DNA from: VSJD01 sp964617825
GTDB lineage: Bacteria; Verrucomicrobiota; Kiritimatiellia; JAAZAB01
DNA length: 64,000 bases
Direction: 5' to 3'
NCBI GenBank assembly: GCA_964617825.1
Contig: CAZTWL010000005.1
Coordinates: 1-64,000 of the forward strand
Position numbers and translations under genes: made by a program. Below the pieces are notes generated by a model. It saw only the letters and a program-made list of their open reading frames with translations, was not told where the DNA came from and did not search any database. Positions 18,709-27,794 of the stretch are shown piece after piece. Numbering within the stretch: the stretch's first letter is position 1; each line of letters begins with the position of its first letter.

Positions 18709-19878
18709 ATGGAACGATGGCAAAAGCTTTTGCAAAAGAGTTTGACGACAGCGGAAGAAGTGGCCGAGGTGTTCGGACTCAAGGCGGATGAAATCCGCCG
18801 GGTAGCCGGCGCATTCCGTATCCGCATCAATCCCTACTACCTGGGCCTGATCAAGGCCAAGGGCGATCCTCTGTATCGTCAGATGGTGCCCGATGCCCGC
18901 GAACTGGAGGGGACCTGCGGGCTGCAGGACCCGCTGGCCGAGGACCAGGAGTCGCCCGTGCCCGGGATTGTGCACCGCTATCCCGATCGCGTCCTGTTCA
19001 TGGTCTCGCACGAATGCGCCTCCTATTGCCGCTTCTGCACCCGCAAGCGCATGGTGGGCGATTTTCATAAGATGCATCCGCAGTTCATCGAGAACGGACT
19101 GGCCTATATCCGCCGGCATCCGGAAATCCGCGATGTGATCGTATCGGGCGGCGACCCGCTCCTGCTTTCCGATGAGCGCCTGGAAGGCATTTTGAGGGAA
19201 CTGCGCGCGATTACCCACGTCGAAATCATCCGCATCGGGACCCGTGTGCCATGCGTTCTGCCCCAGCGTGTGACCGCCAAACTGGTGCGCATGTTGAAGA
19301 AATTTCACCCGCTTTTCATAAATGTGCATTTCAATCACCCGGACGAAATTACGCCGCAGTCCTCCAAAGCCCTTAACCGGCTGGCCGATGCCGGCATTCC
19401 GCTGGGGAACCAGACCGTCCTGCTGAAGGGGGTCAACGACGATCCGGCCGTGATGCGCCTGCTCATGCAGAAACTGCTGGCTTGTCGCGTGCGGCCATAT
19501 TACATCTATCAGGCCGACCAGGTCGCCGGCACGGAGCACCTGCGCACGACTGTGGCCAAGGGGCTGGAAATCATCAAGGGTTTGCGGGGCTGGACCTCGG
19601 GCCTGGCGGTGCCGCAATTCGTCATCGATACCCCGGGCGGCGGCGGCAAGGTGCCGCTTCTGCCCGATTATGTCGAATCCATAACCGACGAAAAAGTGGT
19701 GATGCACAATTATAAAGGCAAGCAGTTCGAATATCGGCAGGTCCAGGCCCGGCCGGAACCGGAGGCGCCGCAGGCAACCGTTCCCACTCCGATGGAAACC
19801 TGGGCCTTGAAGGAGAAAATTTGCCGGCGGGAAGCGCCTGCCGCCGGCACGGTGACGCCCGCCCAGGTTGGGCGCTAG
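18709..19878 (+). CDS. kamA: Lysine 2,3-aminomutase-family radical SAM enzyme
   Basis: A 389-residue radical SAM/PLP aminomutase. The 4Fe-4S motif is CASYCRFC (Cys103, 107, 110). The PLP lysine is Lys314 in TPGGGGKVP. By recall of the clostridial enzyme, the substrate contacts look conserved: Arg112 (CTRKR) for the carboxylate, and Asp270 (YQADQ) and Asp307 (VIDTPG) for the lysine side-chain amine. L-lysine to L-beta-lysine is therefore the likely reaction. The C-terminal tail of about 50 residues is Pro/Glu-rich. It is the last gene of a four-gene operon. Being a free-standing KamA without EF-P genes nearby, it is less likely to be EpmB. The reaction needs anaerobic conditions. Confidence 0.9.
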   Translation: MERWQKLLQKSLTTAEEVAEVFGLKADEIRRVAGAFRIRINPYYLGLIKAKGDPLYRQMVPDARELEGTCGLQDPLAEDQESPVPGIVHRYPDRVLFMVSHECASYCRFCTRKRMVGDFHKMHPQFIENGLAYIRRHPEIRDVIVSGGDPLLLSDERLEGILRELRAITHVEIIRIGTRVPCVLPQRVTAKLVRMLKKFHPLFINVHFNHPDEITPQSSKALNRLADAGIPLGNQTVLLKGVNDDPAVMRLLMQKLLACRVRPYYIYQADQVAGTEHLRTTVAKGLEIIKGLRGWTSGLAVPQFVIDTPGGGGKVPLLPDYVESITDEKVVMHNYKGKQFEYRQVQARPEPEAPQATVPTPMETWALKEKICRREAPAAGTVTPAQVGR

Positions 19879-19944
19879 CCTTGCCGGTGCGGATGCTGAA
19901 ATGGCAGCGGCGCCAGGTGCTGGTCACAACCGGCGCATGACCGG

Positions 19945-21072
19945 TCAGCGCTGGTCATCCCGCGCAAGAAATGCGCGCACCTGCCGGACAACCGTGGCCA
20001 CGATGGCCGCTTCCTTTACCGTGGCCTTATACTTTCCCGCCACATAAAGCGCGGCCTTGCCCTTGCCGCCGGCAATGGCGATATCCGCCTCGCGGGCCTC
20101 ACCGGGCCCGTTCACCATGCAGCCCATGATGGCCACGACCGGCCAGTTCGCCGGCTTGCGGGCGCCGGAAAATGTTTGGGCCAGCTTGTCCAGTTCTTCT
20201 TCGACCCGGTGAGCCAGCGCGATGACATCGAGCTCAACCCGCCCGCAGGTGGGACAGGCGATGACGCTGGGTCCGGGCTTCCGCAGCGCGAGTGCGCGCA
20301 GAATCTCCAGCCCGGCTTTCACTTCCCGCAACGGGTGTTCGGTCAGTGAAACGCGCAGCGTATCGCCGATGCCTTCCGCCAGCAGGATGCCCATGGCCGT
20401 GGCCGAACGCGCCATGCCGGCGAGCAGAGTTCCGGCTTCGGTCACTCCCAGGTGCAGCGGGTAATCGGTGGCTTTCGCGAGGAGGCGGTAGGCCTGGACC
20501 GTGCGCGCGGCATCCGAGGCCTTGACCGAAATTTTAATTTCACAGTAGCCCAGTTTTTCCAGGATGCGCGCGTGCTTCAAGGCGCTGGCCACGAGCGCCT
20601 TGGCCGAGGCGCCGCCATATTTTGCCAGGATATCCTTGTCCAGCGAGCCGGCATTGACGCCGATGCGGATGGGCACTTTGCGCTCGCGCGCGGCGCAGAC
20701 CACTTCCCGGACTTTTTCGATTGCCCCGATATTGCCGGGATTGATCCGCAGTCCGTCAACGCCGGAGGCCAGCGCCTGGAGGGCCAGGCGGTGGTTGAAA
20801 TGGATGTCGGCCACGAGCGGAATATGGATGGCCCGGCGAATGGCGGCCAGGGCATGCGCGGCGTCCTCGTCGGGCACGGCCACGCGAACGATGTCGCAGC
20901 CCGCGCGTTCAAGATCGCGGATCTGGTCAATCGTGGCGCGGGCGTCGCGCGTGTCGGTTTTGGTCATGGTCTGGACCGTTACCGGCGCGCCGCCGCCCAC
21001 CGCCAGGGGGCCGATGTGGATCTGCCGCGTTTTCCTGCGCGGCGCCAGGATGGATGGAATTGCCTTGATCAT
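19945..21072 (-). CDS. ispG: 4-hydroxy-3-methylbut-2-enyl diphosphate synthase (GcpE)
   Basis: IspG carries out the penultimate step of the MEP isoprenoid pathway using a 4Fe-4S cluster. Clear motifs: PVTVQTMTKTDTRD, VADIHFNHRLAL, LRINPGNIG, IRIGVNAGSLD, HLGVTEAG, and the cluster cysteines in ACPTCGR and GCMVNGPGEA. At 375 residues it is the usual bacterial length. It converges on kamA with 66 bases between them. dxr, from the same pathway, is at 25.8 kb. Confidence 0.97.
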   Translation of the reverse strand: MIKAIPSILAPRRKTRQIHIGPLAVGGGAPVTVQTMTKTDTRDARATIDQIRDLERAGCDIVRVAVPDEDAAHALAAIRRAIHIPLVADIHFNHRLALQALASGVDGLRINPGNIGAIEKVREVVCAARERKVPIRIGVNAGSLDKDILAKYGGASAKALVASALKHARILEKLGYCEIKISVKASDAARTVQAYRLLAKATDYPLHLGVTEAGTLLAGMARSATAMGILLAEGIGDTLRVSLTEHPLREVKAGLEILRALALRKPGPSVIACPTCGRVELDVIALAHRVEEELDKLAQTFSGARKPANWPVVAIMGCMVNGPGEAREADIAIAGGKGKAALYVAGKYKATVKEAAIVATVVRQVRAFLARDDQR

Positions 21073-21091
21073 AAATCGATAAGATTGGTAT

Positions 21092-21754
21092 TCAGTGGAA
21101 CACGCCTAATTCATCCAGCGAACGAAGCAAATCCGCGGGATCGCGATACACGCGATACGCTCCGGCGCGACTCAACTCGTCCTCGCCGTATCCCCCGCTC
21201 AGCAAGCCGACACTCAACATGCCTGCCCGGCGCGCCGCAAGGTGATCCCAGACCGCGTCGCCGATCACGTAGCAGTCGTCAACAACTGCGCCCAATTTCC
21301 GCTGGCAAGCCAGGAACAGATCCGGTTCCGGTTTGGCCCGGGGAACGTCGCGGCGTTCGATGACCACGGTCTCCGGACCGATGCCCAAAGCTTTCAACGA
21401 CAGGTCAATCTCGGGGCGTTGTCCTGACGTGGCGATGCCAAATGTGATCTTGTTTTCCCGCAGGAAGCGAAGCAGCTCGGTTGCCCCGGATAACGGACGC
21501 CGCTCCGGCAGGAACTTAATGAACAACTCCCCATGGCGTTGCTGAAGGGCCTGCGCTTCGGACTCGCTGATGCTTCGGCCCAGTTCGCGGCTGAGTGCGC
21601 GCGTGAACAACCCGCCGCTCATGCCGATGCGGCGATGGATGCTCCAGCCCTCAATCGCCATGCCGGCTTCCGCGAGCGTCTGCTGCCAGGCAAAAACGTG
21701 GGCATAGACGGTGTCGACAAGGGTCCCATCCAGGTCGAAAATTAGCGTCTTCAT
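21092..21754 (-). CDS. HAD-superfamily phosphatase (phosphoglycolate phosphatase/beta-phosphoglucomutase type)
   Basis: A 220-residue HAD hydrolase with all four motifs: DLDGTLVDT (nucleophile and acid/base Asp), the Thr/Ser of ATSGQR, the Lys of RAKPEPD, and GDAVWDHLAA. The helical cap after motif 1 places it in subfamily I with Gph, PgmB and related enzymes. The exact phosphorylated substrate cannot be read from sequence. It ends 20 bases before ispG on the same strand. Confidence 0.9.
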   Translation of the reverse strand: MKTLIFDLDGTLVDTVYAHVFAWQQTLAEAGMAIEGWSIHRRIGMSGGLFTRALSRELGRSISESEAQALQQRHGELFIKFLPERRPLSGATELLRFLRENKITFGIATSGQRPEIDLSLKALGIGPETVVIERRDVPRAKPEPDLFLACQRKLGAVVDDCYVIGDAVWDHLAARRAGMLSVGLLSGGYGEDELSRAGAYRVYRDPADLLRSLDELGVFH

Positions 21755-21986
21755 TTTACACCTCTAATCCGGGGCAAGATCCTTCAAATACAATTGTTCG
21801 AAAAAAGTTGCACGATATTTCCAGCGCGGGCGATGATCTCGGCCTGCATGGCAGGCGAGATGCAAGCGCAATAACCGCCACATCCTCCGATGCGCGCCGG
21901 CGCCATGTCCGGATATTATAATCTCTGGCCGTGCCATCAAGCCTTTTTAACGGCTTCAACACGGCGGACGGAACGGGCGCCCGGAT

Positions 21987-23945
21987 TCAGTTCCTGCCGG
22001 TATATTTCCATCCGGCGACTGCAAGCAGGCGATTGAATGCACAGGCCCCGCAATCGCCATGCGCCTGTCCATCATGCCCGGCAGTTGCCCCGGCCTGCCG
22101 TTCTTTTGGCATCGAAATGCCGGCCTGGCCGGTTGTTTTCGGGTGCTTCACCGGGAAAATACAACCTTCGAAAACCGTAGCCAGCACCGGAATATCCTTG
22201 AGCCTGGCCGCTTCGACAGCAAACGGGTCTTGCCCCAGGACGGTGAAGTTGGCGATCTTGCCGGGCGCGATGCTCCCCAGGTCGTTTTCCTTCCGCCAAG
22301 AATAGGCGGCTTCGATCGTCACGGCGCGCAGGGCGTCTTCAACGCCGATGCATTGTTCAGGTCCGGCTACGCGCCCGGACGGCGTCAATCGATTCACCCC
22401 GCACCAGGCAAGGTACAGCGGATCGCTGGGCGCCATGGGCAGGTCGGAGTGATAGGAAAGCGGAATGCGATGTTTTAGGACCGAGGCGGCGCGCACCATT
22501 TTGTCGGCGCGGTCCGGCCCGAGACCGACTTCCCCGTATTTATCGGCAAATCCTACGGGATAGTAGGGGTTGGCGCTGACCAGCGCTCCGAGCCTGGCAA
22601 TGCGCGCGATCTGTTCCTCGGTCGAGCAGGCAAAGTGGACGATGACACTGCGGTGGTCGGGGCGCGGGTTTTCGCGCATCCGGCGTTCCAGCGTATCCAG
22701 CAGGACTTCCAGTCCGAGATCGCCGTTTACATGGGTGTGGATCTGGTAGCCGGCGTCCCAGTAGAGTTTTGCGCGTTCCTCCAGTTGCGCCGGGGTCATA
22801 ATCCACTCGCCATGGTGGTTTGGATCAACCTTGCCGTCGGGGCCGAGGTAGCCGTTCTTCATCTGCATGAGTTGCGAGATGATGGCGCCATCGGCGAAAA
22901 GCTTGATTTGTTTCGGAAAGAACATCACTTTTTTGCCGGGCCCCTCGGGAGAAACGGCAATCTGCGCTTCGGTTGCGGCCAGCGACTTGCCGAGGCCGAC
23001 GCGATCGGGAATGCCGCGGCCGTCGGCGAGGAAGGTGGTGTACATGGGTGTGGAATCGGCGCCGAGAATCTGCGTATACAGCTTCCACATGTCCGGCGTG
23101 TAGAGTGCGCCGGGTTCGTTATAGGCGGTAACGCCGTTTTGATGGAGATACGCGACCATTTGTTTGAGGCCGAACGAAAGCCGTTCCGGGGTAGCCAGGT
23201 GGTTCATCATCGGCACAATGATGAGATTAAGCCCTGTTTCCCAGAAATGACCTTCCCGCCAATCGGCCATGGTGCTGGCCTCGCCTTTGCCCTGGATTCC
23301 CGCTTCGGTCAGGCCCAAGCCATTCAATGCCGGGGTGTTTAAAATAAACTCGTGGCAGGAACGTTGCCAGATCACGATGGGGCGCGTGGTGCTGATGGCG
23401 TCCAGCATGGTGCGGTTCAACGCGCCATGCCACAGTTTGTGGTATCCCCAGCTGAAGAACCAGTCGTTGGAGTTGGTCGTTTGGCCCACCGCCGCCTTGA
23501 GGCGCGCCCTGTATTCCTCCGCGCCGTTTGCCGCCTTGCATGTGCGGCCCGGCAGCGCCCAATCCTCCGGGGCGATCACCTCGGTTGCGAGGGTGAGTCC
23601 GCCGAGGATGGGATGCAGGTGCTGGTCAATGAAGCCCGGCAGAATGAACTGGCCGGCAAAGGTCTCGTCCACTTTGAACGAACGTCCTTCCAAGGCGGCC
23701 TTAACTTCATCAAGCGAGCCGGCGGTGATAATGCGCTTGCCGGCTACGGCCACCGCGCTCGCGTCCGGGTTGTCGCGCTCCATGGTGATGATCCGCTTGG
23801 CCGTAAAAATGGTTGCCGGCGGCTCGGACATGGGCGGCCGCACAACCAGTCCATCGTTAAGCACAGTGTTTATGCTGCCGTCGGCCCAGGCCGAAGCGGT
23901 AATGGCAATTGCCAATAGGGAGGGAATCAATCCGGTCGCTTTCAT
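21987..23945 (-). CDS. Exported amidohydrolase family 3 (YtcJ-like) protein
   Basis: A 652-residue metal-dependent amidohydrolase. The ATG at 23945 has AGGAG upstream and opens with a signal peptide (LIPSLLAIAITASAWA), so the frame further upstream is not used. The metal site begins ILPGFIDQHLHPI (HxH). There is a later IHTHVNGD, a VIVHFACS strand, and the usual C-terminal LGSIAPGKIANFTVLGQDPF. Related proteins hydrolyse amides or imides of varied substrates, and the specificity is not predictable. It stands alone; rseP upstream is separated by about 200 bases. Confidence 0.88.
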   Translation of the reverse strand: MKATGLIPSLLAIAITASAWADGSINTVLNDGLVVRPPMSEPPATIFTAKRIITMERDNPDASAVAVAGKRIITAGSLDEVKAALEGRSFKVDETFAGQFILPGFIDQHLHPILGGLTLATEVIAPEDWALPGRTCKAANGAEEYRARLKAAVGQTTNSNDWFFSWGYHKLWHGALNRTMLDAISTTRPIVIWQRSCHEFILNTPALNGLGLTEAGIQGKGEASTMADWREGHFWETGLNLIIVPMMNHLATPERLSFGLKQMVAYLHQNGVTAYNEPGALYTPDMWKLYTQILGADSTPMYTTFLADGRGIPDRVGLGKSLAATEAQIAVSPEGPGKKVMFFPKQIKLFADGAIISQLMQMKNGYLGPDGKVDPNHHGEWIMTPAQLEERAKLYWDAGYQIHTHVNGDLGLEVLLDTLERRMRENPRPDHRSVIVHFACSTEEQIARIARLGALVSANPYYPVGFADKYGEVGLGPDRADKMVRAASVLKHRIPLSYHSDLPMAPSDPLYLAWCGVNRLTPSGRVAGPEQCIGVEDALRAVTIEAAYSWRKENDLGSIAPGKIANFTVLGQDPFAVEAARLKDIPVLATVFEGCIFPVKHPKTTGQAGISMPKERQAGATAGHDGQAHGDCGACAFNRLLAVAGWKYTGRN

Positions 23946-24149
23946 TATGGCTCCTATTATGATTGCCTGCGTCGTCACCAACACATAATTCGGAAAATGT
24001 TCAACCCCCCCGTTGTTTTTCAAGGTTTTGTAAACAACCCCCAAAAACTTTCTGGCCAAGGCAACGATCGCCTTGCCTGTTCCCCGGCGGACCGCAGGCC
24101 GCTCGCCATAGATTTGCAGATGCGGGCGGTAGCGTGAACATCAAGTTCT

Positions 24150-25631
24150 TTAAGGCGCCGCCTCGTTGGTCATGGCCTCCGGAACGGCGGCAGCGTTGGT
24201 CTCCGTGCCGGTCGCTGCATTGGTGACGGCCATTGAGCGTGCAGCCGATTTCGACAGCTGGCGGAGTTGATACAGCCGCTGTAAATCGCGCCCCGAGAGC
24301 CAGATGATGGCCGCGATAAACAGGAAAAAGAAAATCTGGTAAAGCCAGCCAATCAGTTTTGGGTGAATGGGACGCCGGGTGATCGTTTCCCACAGCGAAA
24401 ACATGATGTGGCCCCCGTCGAGCACCGGGATTGGCAGGAGGTTGATGATCGCCAGGTTTACGTTCAAAAAGCACATGAACCATAGCGCGAGCATGATGCC
24501 TTGGCGCACATAAGCCTGGATCATGTAAAGAATCATGGGAGGCCCGCCGAGCCCCTCGGCCGTGTGCCGGGCTTCCTTCGAAACGAGCGCGCGCACCACC
24601 CGCAGGATCTTGGTGGCATGGTCCTTAAGCTGCACGCTGGGGGGGATGTGCACGACCTTGTCATAGTCCACGGCCATCGGATCGAAGCTGATGCCGATCC
24701 GCGCGCGTTTCAGGGCCGGATCGAGCTGCGGAGCAACACTGAGGACCTGGATTTGCCCGCCGCGATCCACGGTCAGCGGGCTGGGTAAATCCGGCCGCGC
24801 GGAAACGAGCGCAATCAGGTGCGCGATGCTGAGCACGGGAGTGTCGTTGAATTTAACGATAACGTCGCCCGGATGGACGCCGGCCTTGGCCGCGCTTGAT
24901 TCCGCTTCCACGGCCATGACCTTGCACAACGTGATTTCGTACAGGCCATCCACCATCCGGAAACCCAGTGCGTTCTTTTCGGTCGGCACGGTGATGGCGT
25001 TCGTGCCGGCCGGCGTGCGGACGGTGAGACGGACGGTTTCAAAACGCGCATTTTCCTGGAGAACATCGCTCCACGATGCGACCGGCACGTCGTTGACCGC
25101 CAGGATTTCGTCGCCAATCCGCAATCCGCCGGCGTAGGCCGCCGAATTGGTCTCCACGAAGCCGATAACGGCGGAGCGTTCGCCCGGCGTGGAGGGCTTC
25201 CCGCCCCAATAGACGATCCAGGCGATGATGGCGGCCAGGACAATGTTGCCGGCGGCCCCGGCGGCCGCCACGATGATTTTTTTCCAGGGCGCCACGGGGG
25301 GGATGGGTTGCGGCGCAGGTGTCGCCGGTTCGCTTGCCGTTGAGTTGTCCGTGGATCCGGCCGGCTTGGCCTTTGCGGCGGACGAGGCATCGTTTGGGTC
25401 CATCTGGGGAAGGGCCACGTACCCGCCGATCGGGAAAATTCCGATCTTGTAAACGGTGCCGCGATGTTTCTTTTGCCAGATGGCCGGTCCAAAACCCAGC
25501 GAGAAGACTTCGATGATCATGCCGAACATGCGGGCGGTAATGAAGTGGCCCAGCTCGTGGGCAAAGATCGATATGCCGAACAAGAGCAGCACGATGACGG
25601 TGACATAAATGCCGTATAAAATCAGGTCCAT
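24150..25631 (-). CDS. rseP: Site-2 protease, M50 family (RseP-like)
   Basis: An intramembrane zinc metalloprotease that cleaves transmembrane anti-sigma factors or remnant signal peptides. The catalytic HELGH is at residues 25-29 in the first helix, and the third zinc ligand is in LLPIPVLDGGHIMF. Between them lie a Pro/Ser-rich loop and two PDZ-like modules (GLRIGDEILAVNDVPV, GVHPGDVIVKFNDTPV). The C-terminal tail of about 50 residues is Ala/Thr-rich. Length is 493 residues. GAGGA before the ATG at 25631 supports the start. It follows dxr, the common order in the uppS-cdsA-dxr-rseP cluster. Confidence 0.94.
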   Translation of the reverse strand: MDLILYGIYVTVIVLLLFGISIFAHELGHFITARMFGMIIEVFSLGFGPAIWQKKHRGTVYKIGIFPIGGYVALPQMDPNDASSAAKAKPAGSTDNSTASEPATPAPQPIPPVAPWKKIIVAAAGAAGNIVLAAIIAWIVYWGGKPSTPGERSAVIGFVETNSAAYAGGLRIGDEILAVNDVPVASWSDVLQENARFETVRLTVRTPAGTNAITVPTEKNALGFRMVDGLYEITLCKVMAVEAESSAAKAGVHPGDVIVKFNDTPVLSIAHLIALVSARPDLPSPLTVDRGGQIQVLSVAPQLDPALKRARIGISFDPMAVDYDKVVHIPPSVQLKDHATKILRVVRALVSKEARHTAEGLGGPPMILYMIQAYVRQGIMLALWFMCFLNVNLAIINLLPIPVLDGGHIMFSLWETITRRPIHPKLIGWLYQIFFFLFIAAIIWLSGRDLQRLYQLRQLSKSAARSMAVTNAATGTETNAAAVPEAMTNEAAP

Positions 25632-25762
25632 ATATTTCCTCGATTGATTGTTCTACAGGTTCCCGGCGTTCGTTGTTCAGTCCGTCGGCCGAGCGATTGC
25701 CATCGGTCCGTTGCAAAGGCCTTGCATCCCGCGACGCCCGAACCCTGCGCGTTTTGTTTTTG

Positions 25763-26923
25763 TTATTTCCGGATCAGATGCCCGGCTTCCTCGCGTGCCC
25801 AGCGATCGGCTGCCAGGATATCCGGCAGCCCCGGGTCGGTCAGGGCGGCATGCTTGCCCAGCACCTGTTCCACCGTGCGCCAGATTCCGGGGAAGGATAG
25901 TTTGCCGTTTAAAAATTCCTGGACGGCTATTTCGTTGGCCGCGTTGAGGATGACCGGCATAGTGCCGCCCGCCAAGGCTGCCGCGCGTGCCAGGCGCAGG
26001 CATGGAAAGCGCGTCTCGTCCGGCGCGGCAAAATGCAGGGTTCCCAGTTGCGCCAGGTCAAGGGCCGGCAGGCCGCCATCCAGGCGCTCCGGCCAAGTGA
26101 ACGCCAATTGGATGGCAAAGCGCATGTCGGAAACGCTGAGCTGTGCCAGGATGTTTCCGTCCTGAAATTCGACCATGGAGTGCACGATGCTTTCGGGATG
26201 AATCAGCACCTCGATGCGGTCGAAAGGCATGCCGAACAGCCAGTGGGCTTCGATGATTTCCAATCCCTTGTTCATCATCGTGGCCGAATCCACCGTTACC
26301 TTGCGGCCCATGTTCCAGCGGGGATGCTTAAGGGCCTCGGCCACGGTTACCTTTTCCAGGTCCAGGTGCGGATTGTGCGCAAACGGACCTCCCGAGGCGG
26401 TCAGCATCAGGCGGCGGACGCGATCCGCGCTTTTGCCGTCCAAACATTGAAAGATGGCGCTATGTTCGCTATCCACCGGCAAAATGCGTGCGCCTGAGGC
26501 GCGGCTGGCGGCCATTACTTTTTGACCGGCTGCCACCAGGACTTCCTTGGTGGCCAGGGCCACGTCCGTGCCGCGCTGCAGGGCCGCCAGTACCGGCGCC
26601 AGGCCGGCCATGCCAACCACGGCCACGAGCACTATGTCCGCGTTTTCCTGCGAGGCCAGTTCGTCCAAGCCTTCCGGCCCGGCGAGCACCTTCAAGCCGG
26701 CGGGGGCCTGTTGCGCGGCGCGGCGCGCCGCTTCGGGATCGGTCACGGCCACACGCGCAACGGAAAAAATGCGCGCTTGCTCCAGCAGGCGCGCCACCTT
26801 GGTTTGCGCCGCCAGGCCGACGATCCGGAACCGGTCCGGCAACGCCGCCGCGACGCGCAGCGCGCTTTCGCCAATGGAGCCCGTGCTGCCCAGAATAACG
26901 ATGTTCTTTGGAGTGTTGCTCAT
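25763..26923 (-). CDS. dxr: 1-deoxy-D-xylulose 5-phosphate reductoisomerase
   Basis: The first committed enzyme of the MEP pathway, using NADPH and a divalent metal. Seen: the NADPH loop GSTGSIGESA, ALATKEVLVAAG, the metal-site PVDSEHSAIFQCL, LTASGGPF, HPRWNMGRKVTVDSATMMNKG and HPESIVHSMVEF. It is 386 residues from the ATG at 26923; a TTG three bases earlier is possible. The start codon overlaps the cdsA stop (TGATG), so the two genes are translationally coupled. Confidence 0.97.
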   Translation of the reverse strand: MSNTPKNIVILGSTGSIGESALRVAAALPDRFRIVGLAAQTKVARLLEQARIFSVARVAVTDPEAARRAAQQAPAGLKVLAGPEGLDELASQENADIVLVAVVGMAGLAPVLAALQRGTDVALATKEVLVAAGQKVMAASRASGARILPVDSEHSAIFQCLDGKSADRVRRLMLTASGGPFAHNPHLDLEKVTVAEALKHPRWNMGRKVTVDSATMMNKGLEIIEAHWLFGMPFDRIEVLIHPESIVHSMVEFQDGNILAQLSVSDMRFAIQLAFTWPERLDGGLPALDLAQLGTLHFAAPDETRFPCLRLARAAALAGGTMPVILNAANEIAVQEFLNGKLSFPGIWRTVEQVLGKHAALTDPGLPDILAADRWAREEAGHLIRK

Positions 26924-27778
26924 CAATCCGCCAAAATGATTTTAACGTACAGGTAGAGCGCCGGCGCGCCAAACAGGAGGCTGTCGAGCACATCGAGCGC
27001 GCCGCCCATGCCGGGCAAGAGGTGTCCGGCATCCTTGCTGTTAGCGGCGCGCTTAAGCATGGATTCGGTCAAGTCGCCCACGGTGCCCATGACCGGCAAC
27101 AGGATGCCGAGAATGATGGCGTCATAAATGCGCATGGTGATAATGCCAAGATGCCCGCCGGTCAGGAAGTATATGCCGAGGCTGACCAGCAATCCGAACG
27201 CGACCCCGCCGAAAAATCCTTCCCAGGTCTTGCCCGGCGAAATGCGCGGAATTAGTTTGTGACGTCCCAGCCGGCTGCCGACGGCAAAGGCCCCGATATC
27301 CGTGCTCTTGACAACCGCGATCAGATAGAAAACCAGCCAGAGTCCCGTTGGCCCGATGGGATAGAGCCATGCGGGGCATTCCCAGGTAAAGGCCAGCTTG
27401 GTGAAATAATTAAACAGGAACGGCACATATAGAATGCCGAACAGCGTGCAGGCCATGGTGGGCAGGGGTTGGTCGTTGTTTTTTTGCGGAAATTGGCGGA
27501 TGAGAATGGCGATGATGGTTATGAATAAAATAAGCAATTCGTGCTCGCCGGCCAGGGATGCGGTTTTCAAGGTTAACGAGAGCCAGGTCCCGGCGATCAG
27601 CAGTATGCTGGCGACGACACCCATGATGCGAAAATTGGGNNNNNNNNNNTTCCAGCACCGCAATGGTTGCTATCGCACAAAGCAGGGCGCAGACCGTGAT
27701 CGATGGAGCCCAATTGGCGACCAGCAGGAAGGCCGCACCGAGGCTTAGTCCGCTTGCAAAGCGTTTTTTTAATGCCAT
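26923..27778 (-). CDS. cdsA: Phosphatidate cytidylyltransferase, split by an assembly gap
   Basis: CdsA makes CDP-diacylglycerol for phospholipids. The N-terminal piece (27778 to the gap) begins MALKKRFASGLSL with a hydrophobic helix. After the gap, several membrane helices lead to the family signature region SRLGRHKLIPRISPGKTWEGFFGG and, near the end, LPVMGTVGDLTESMLKRAANSKD, which fits the S-x(27)-K-R-x(3)-K-D-x-[ILM]-P-G-H-G-G pattern and continues to LLPGMGGALDVLDSLL. The reading frames either side of the 10 N differ by one base, so the real missing length is not 10. The gene is probably intact in the organism. It sits between uppS (16 bases upstream) and dxr (overlapping). Confidence 0.93.
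27640..27649. other. 10-base N gap inside cdsA
   Basis: Ten N bases. The coding frames of cdsA on the two sides are out of phase, so this is a placeholder of unknown true length. Confidence 0.98.
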
Positions 27779-27794
27779 ACCAATTCCTTGCCGG

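Noticed and set aside
18709..19878. EpmB (EF-P beta-lysylation) identity for the aminomutase
   Set aside because: No EF-P or EpmA gene nearby; CxxxCxxC followed by T-R-K-R and the tail look like free-standing KamA. Not fully excluded without a tree.
21886..21975. TATAAT with TTGATG upstream on the minus strand as a HAD gene promoter
   Set aside because: Spacer is only 14 bases, too short for a standard sigma-70-type promoter.
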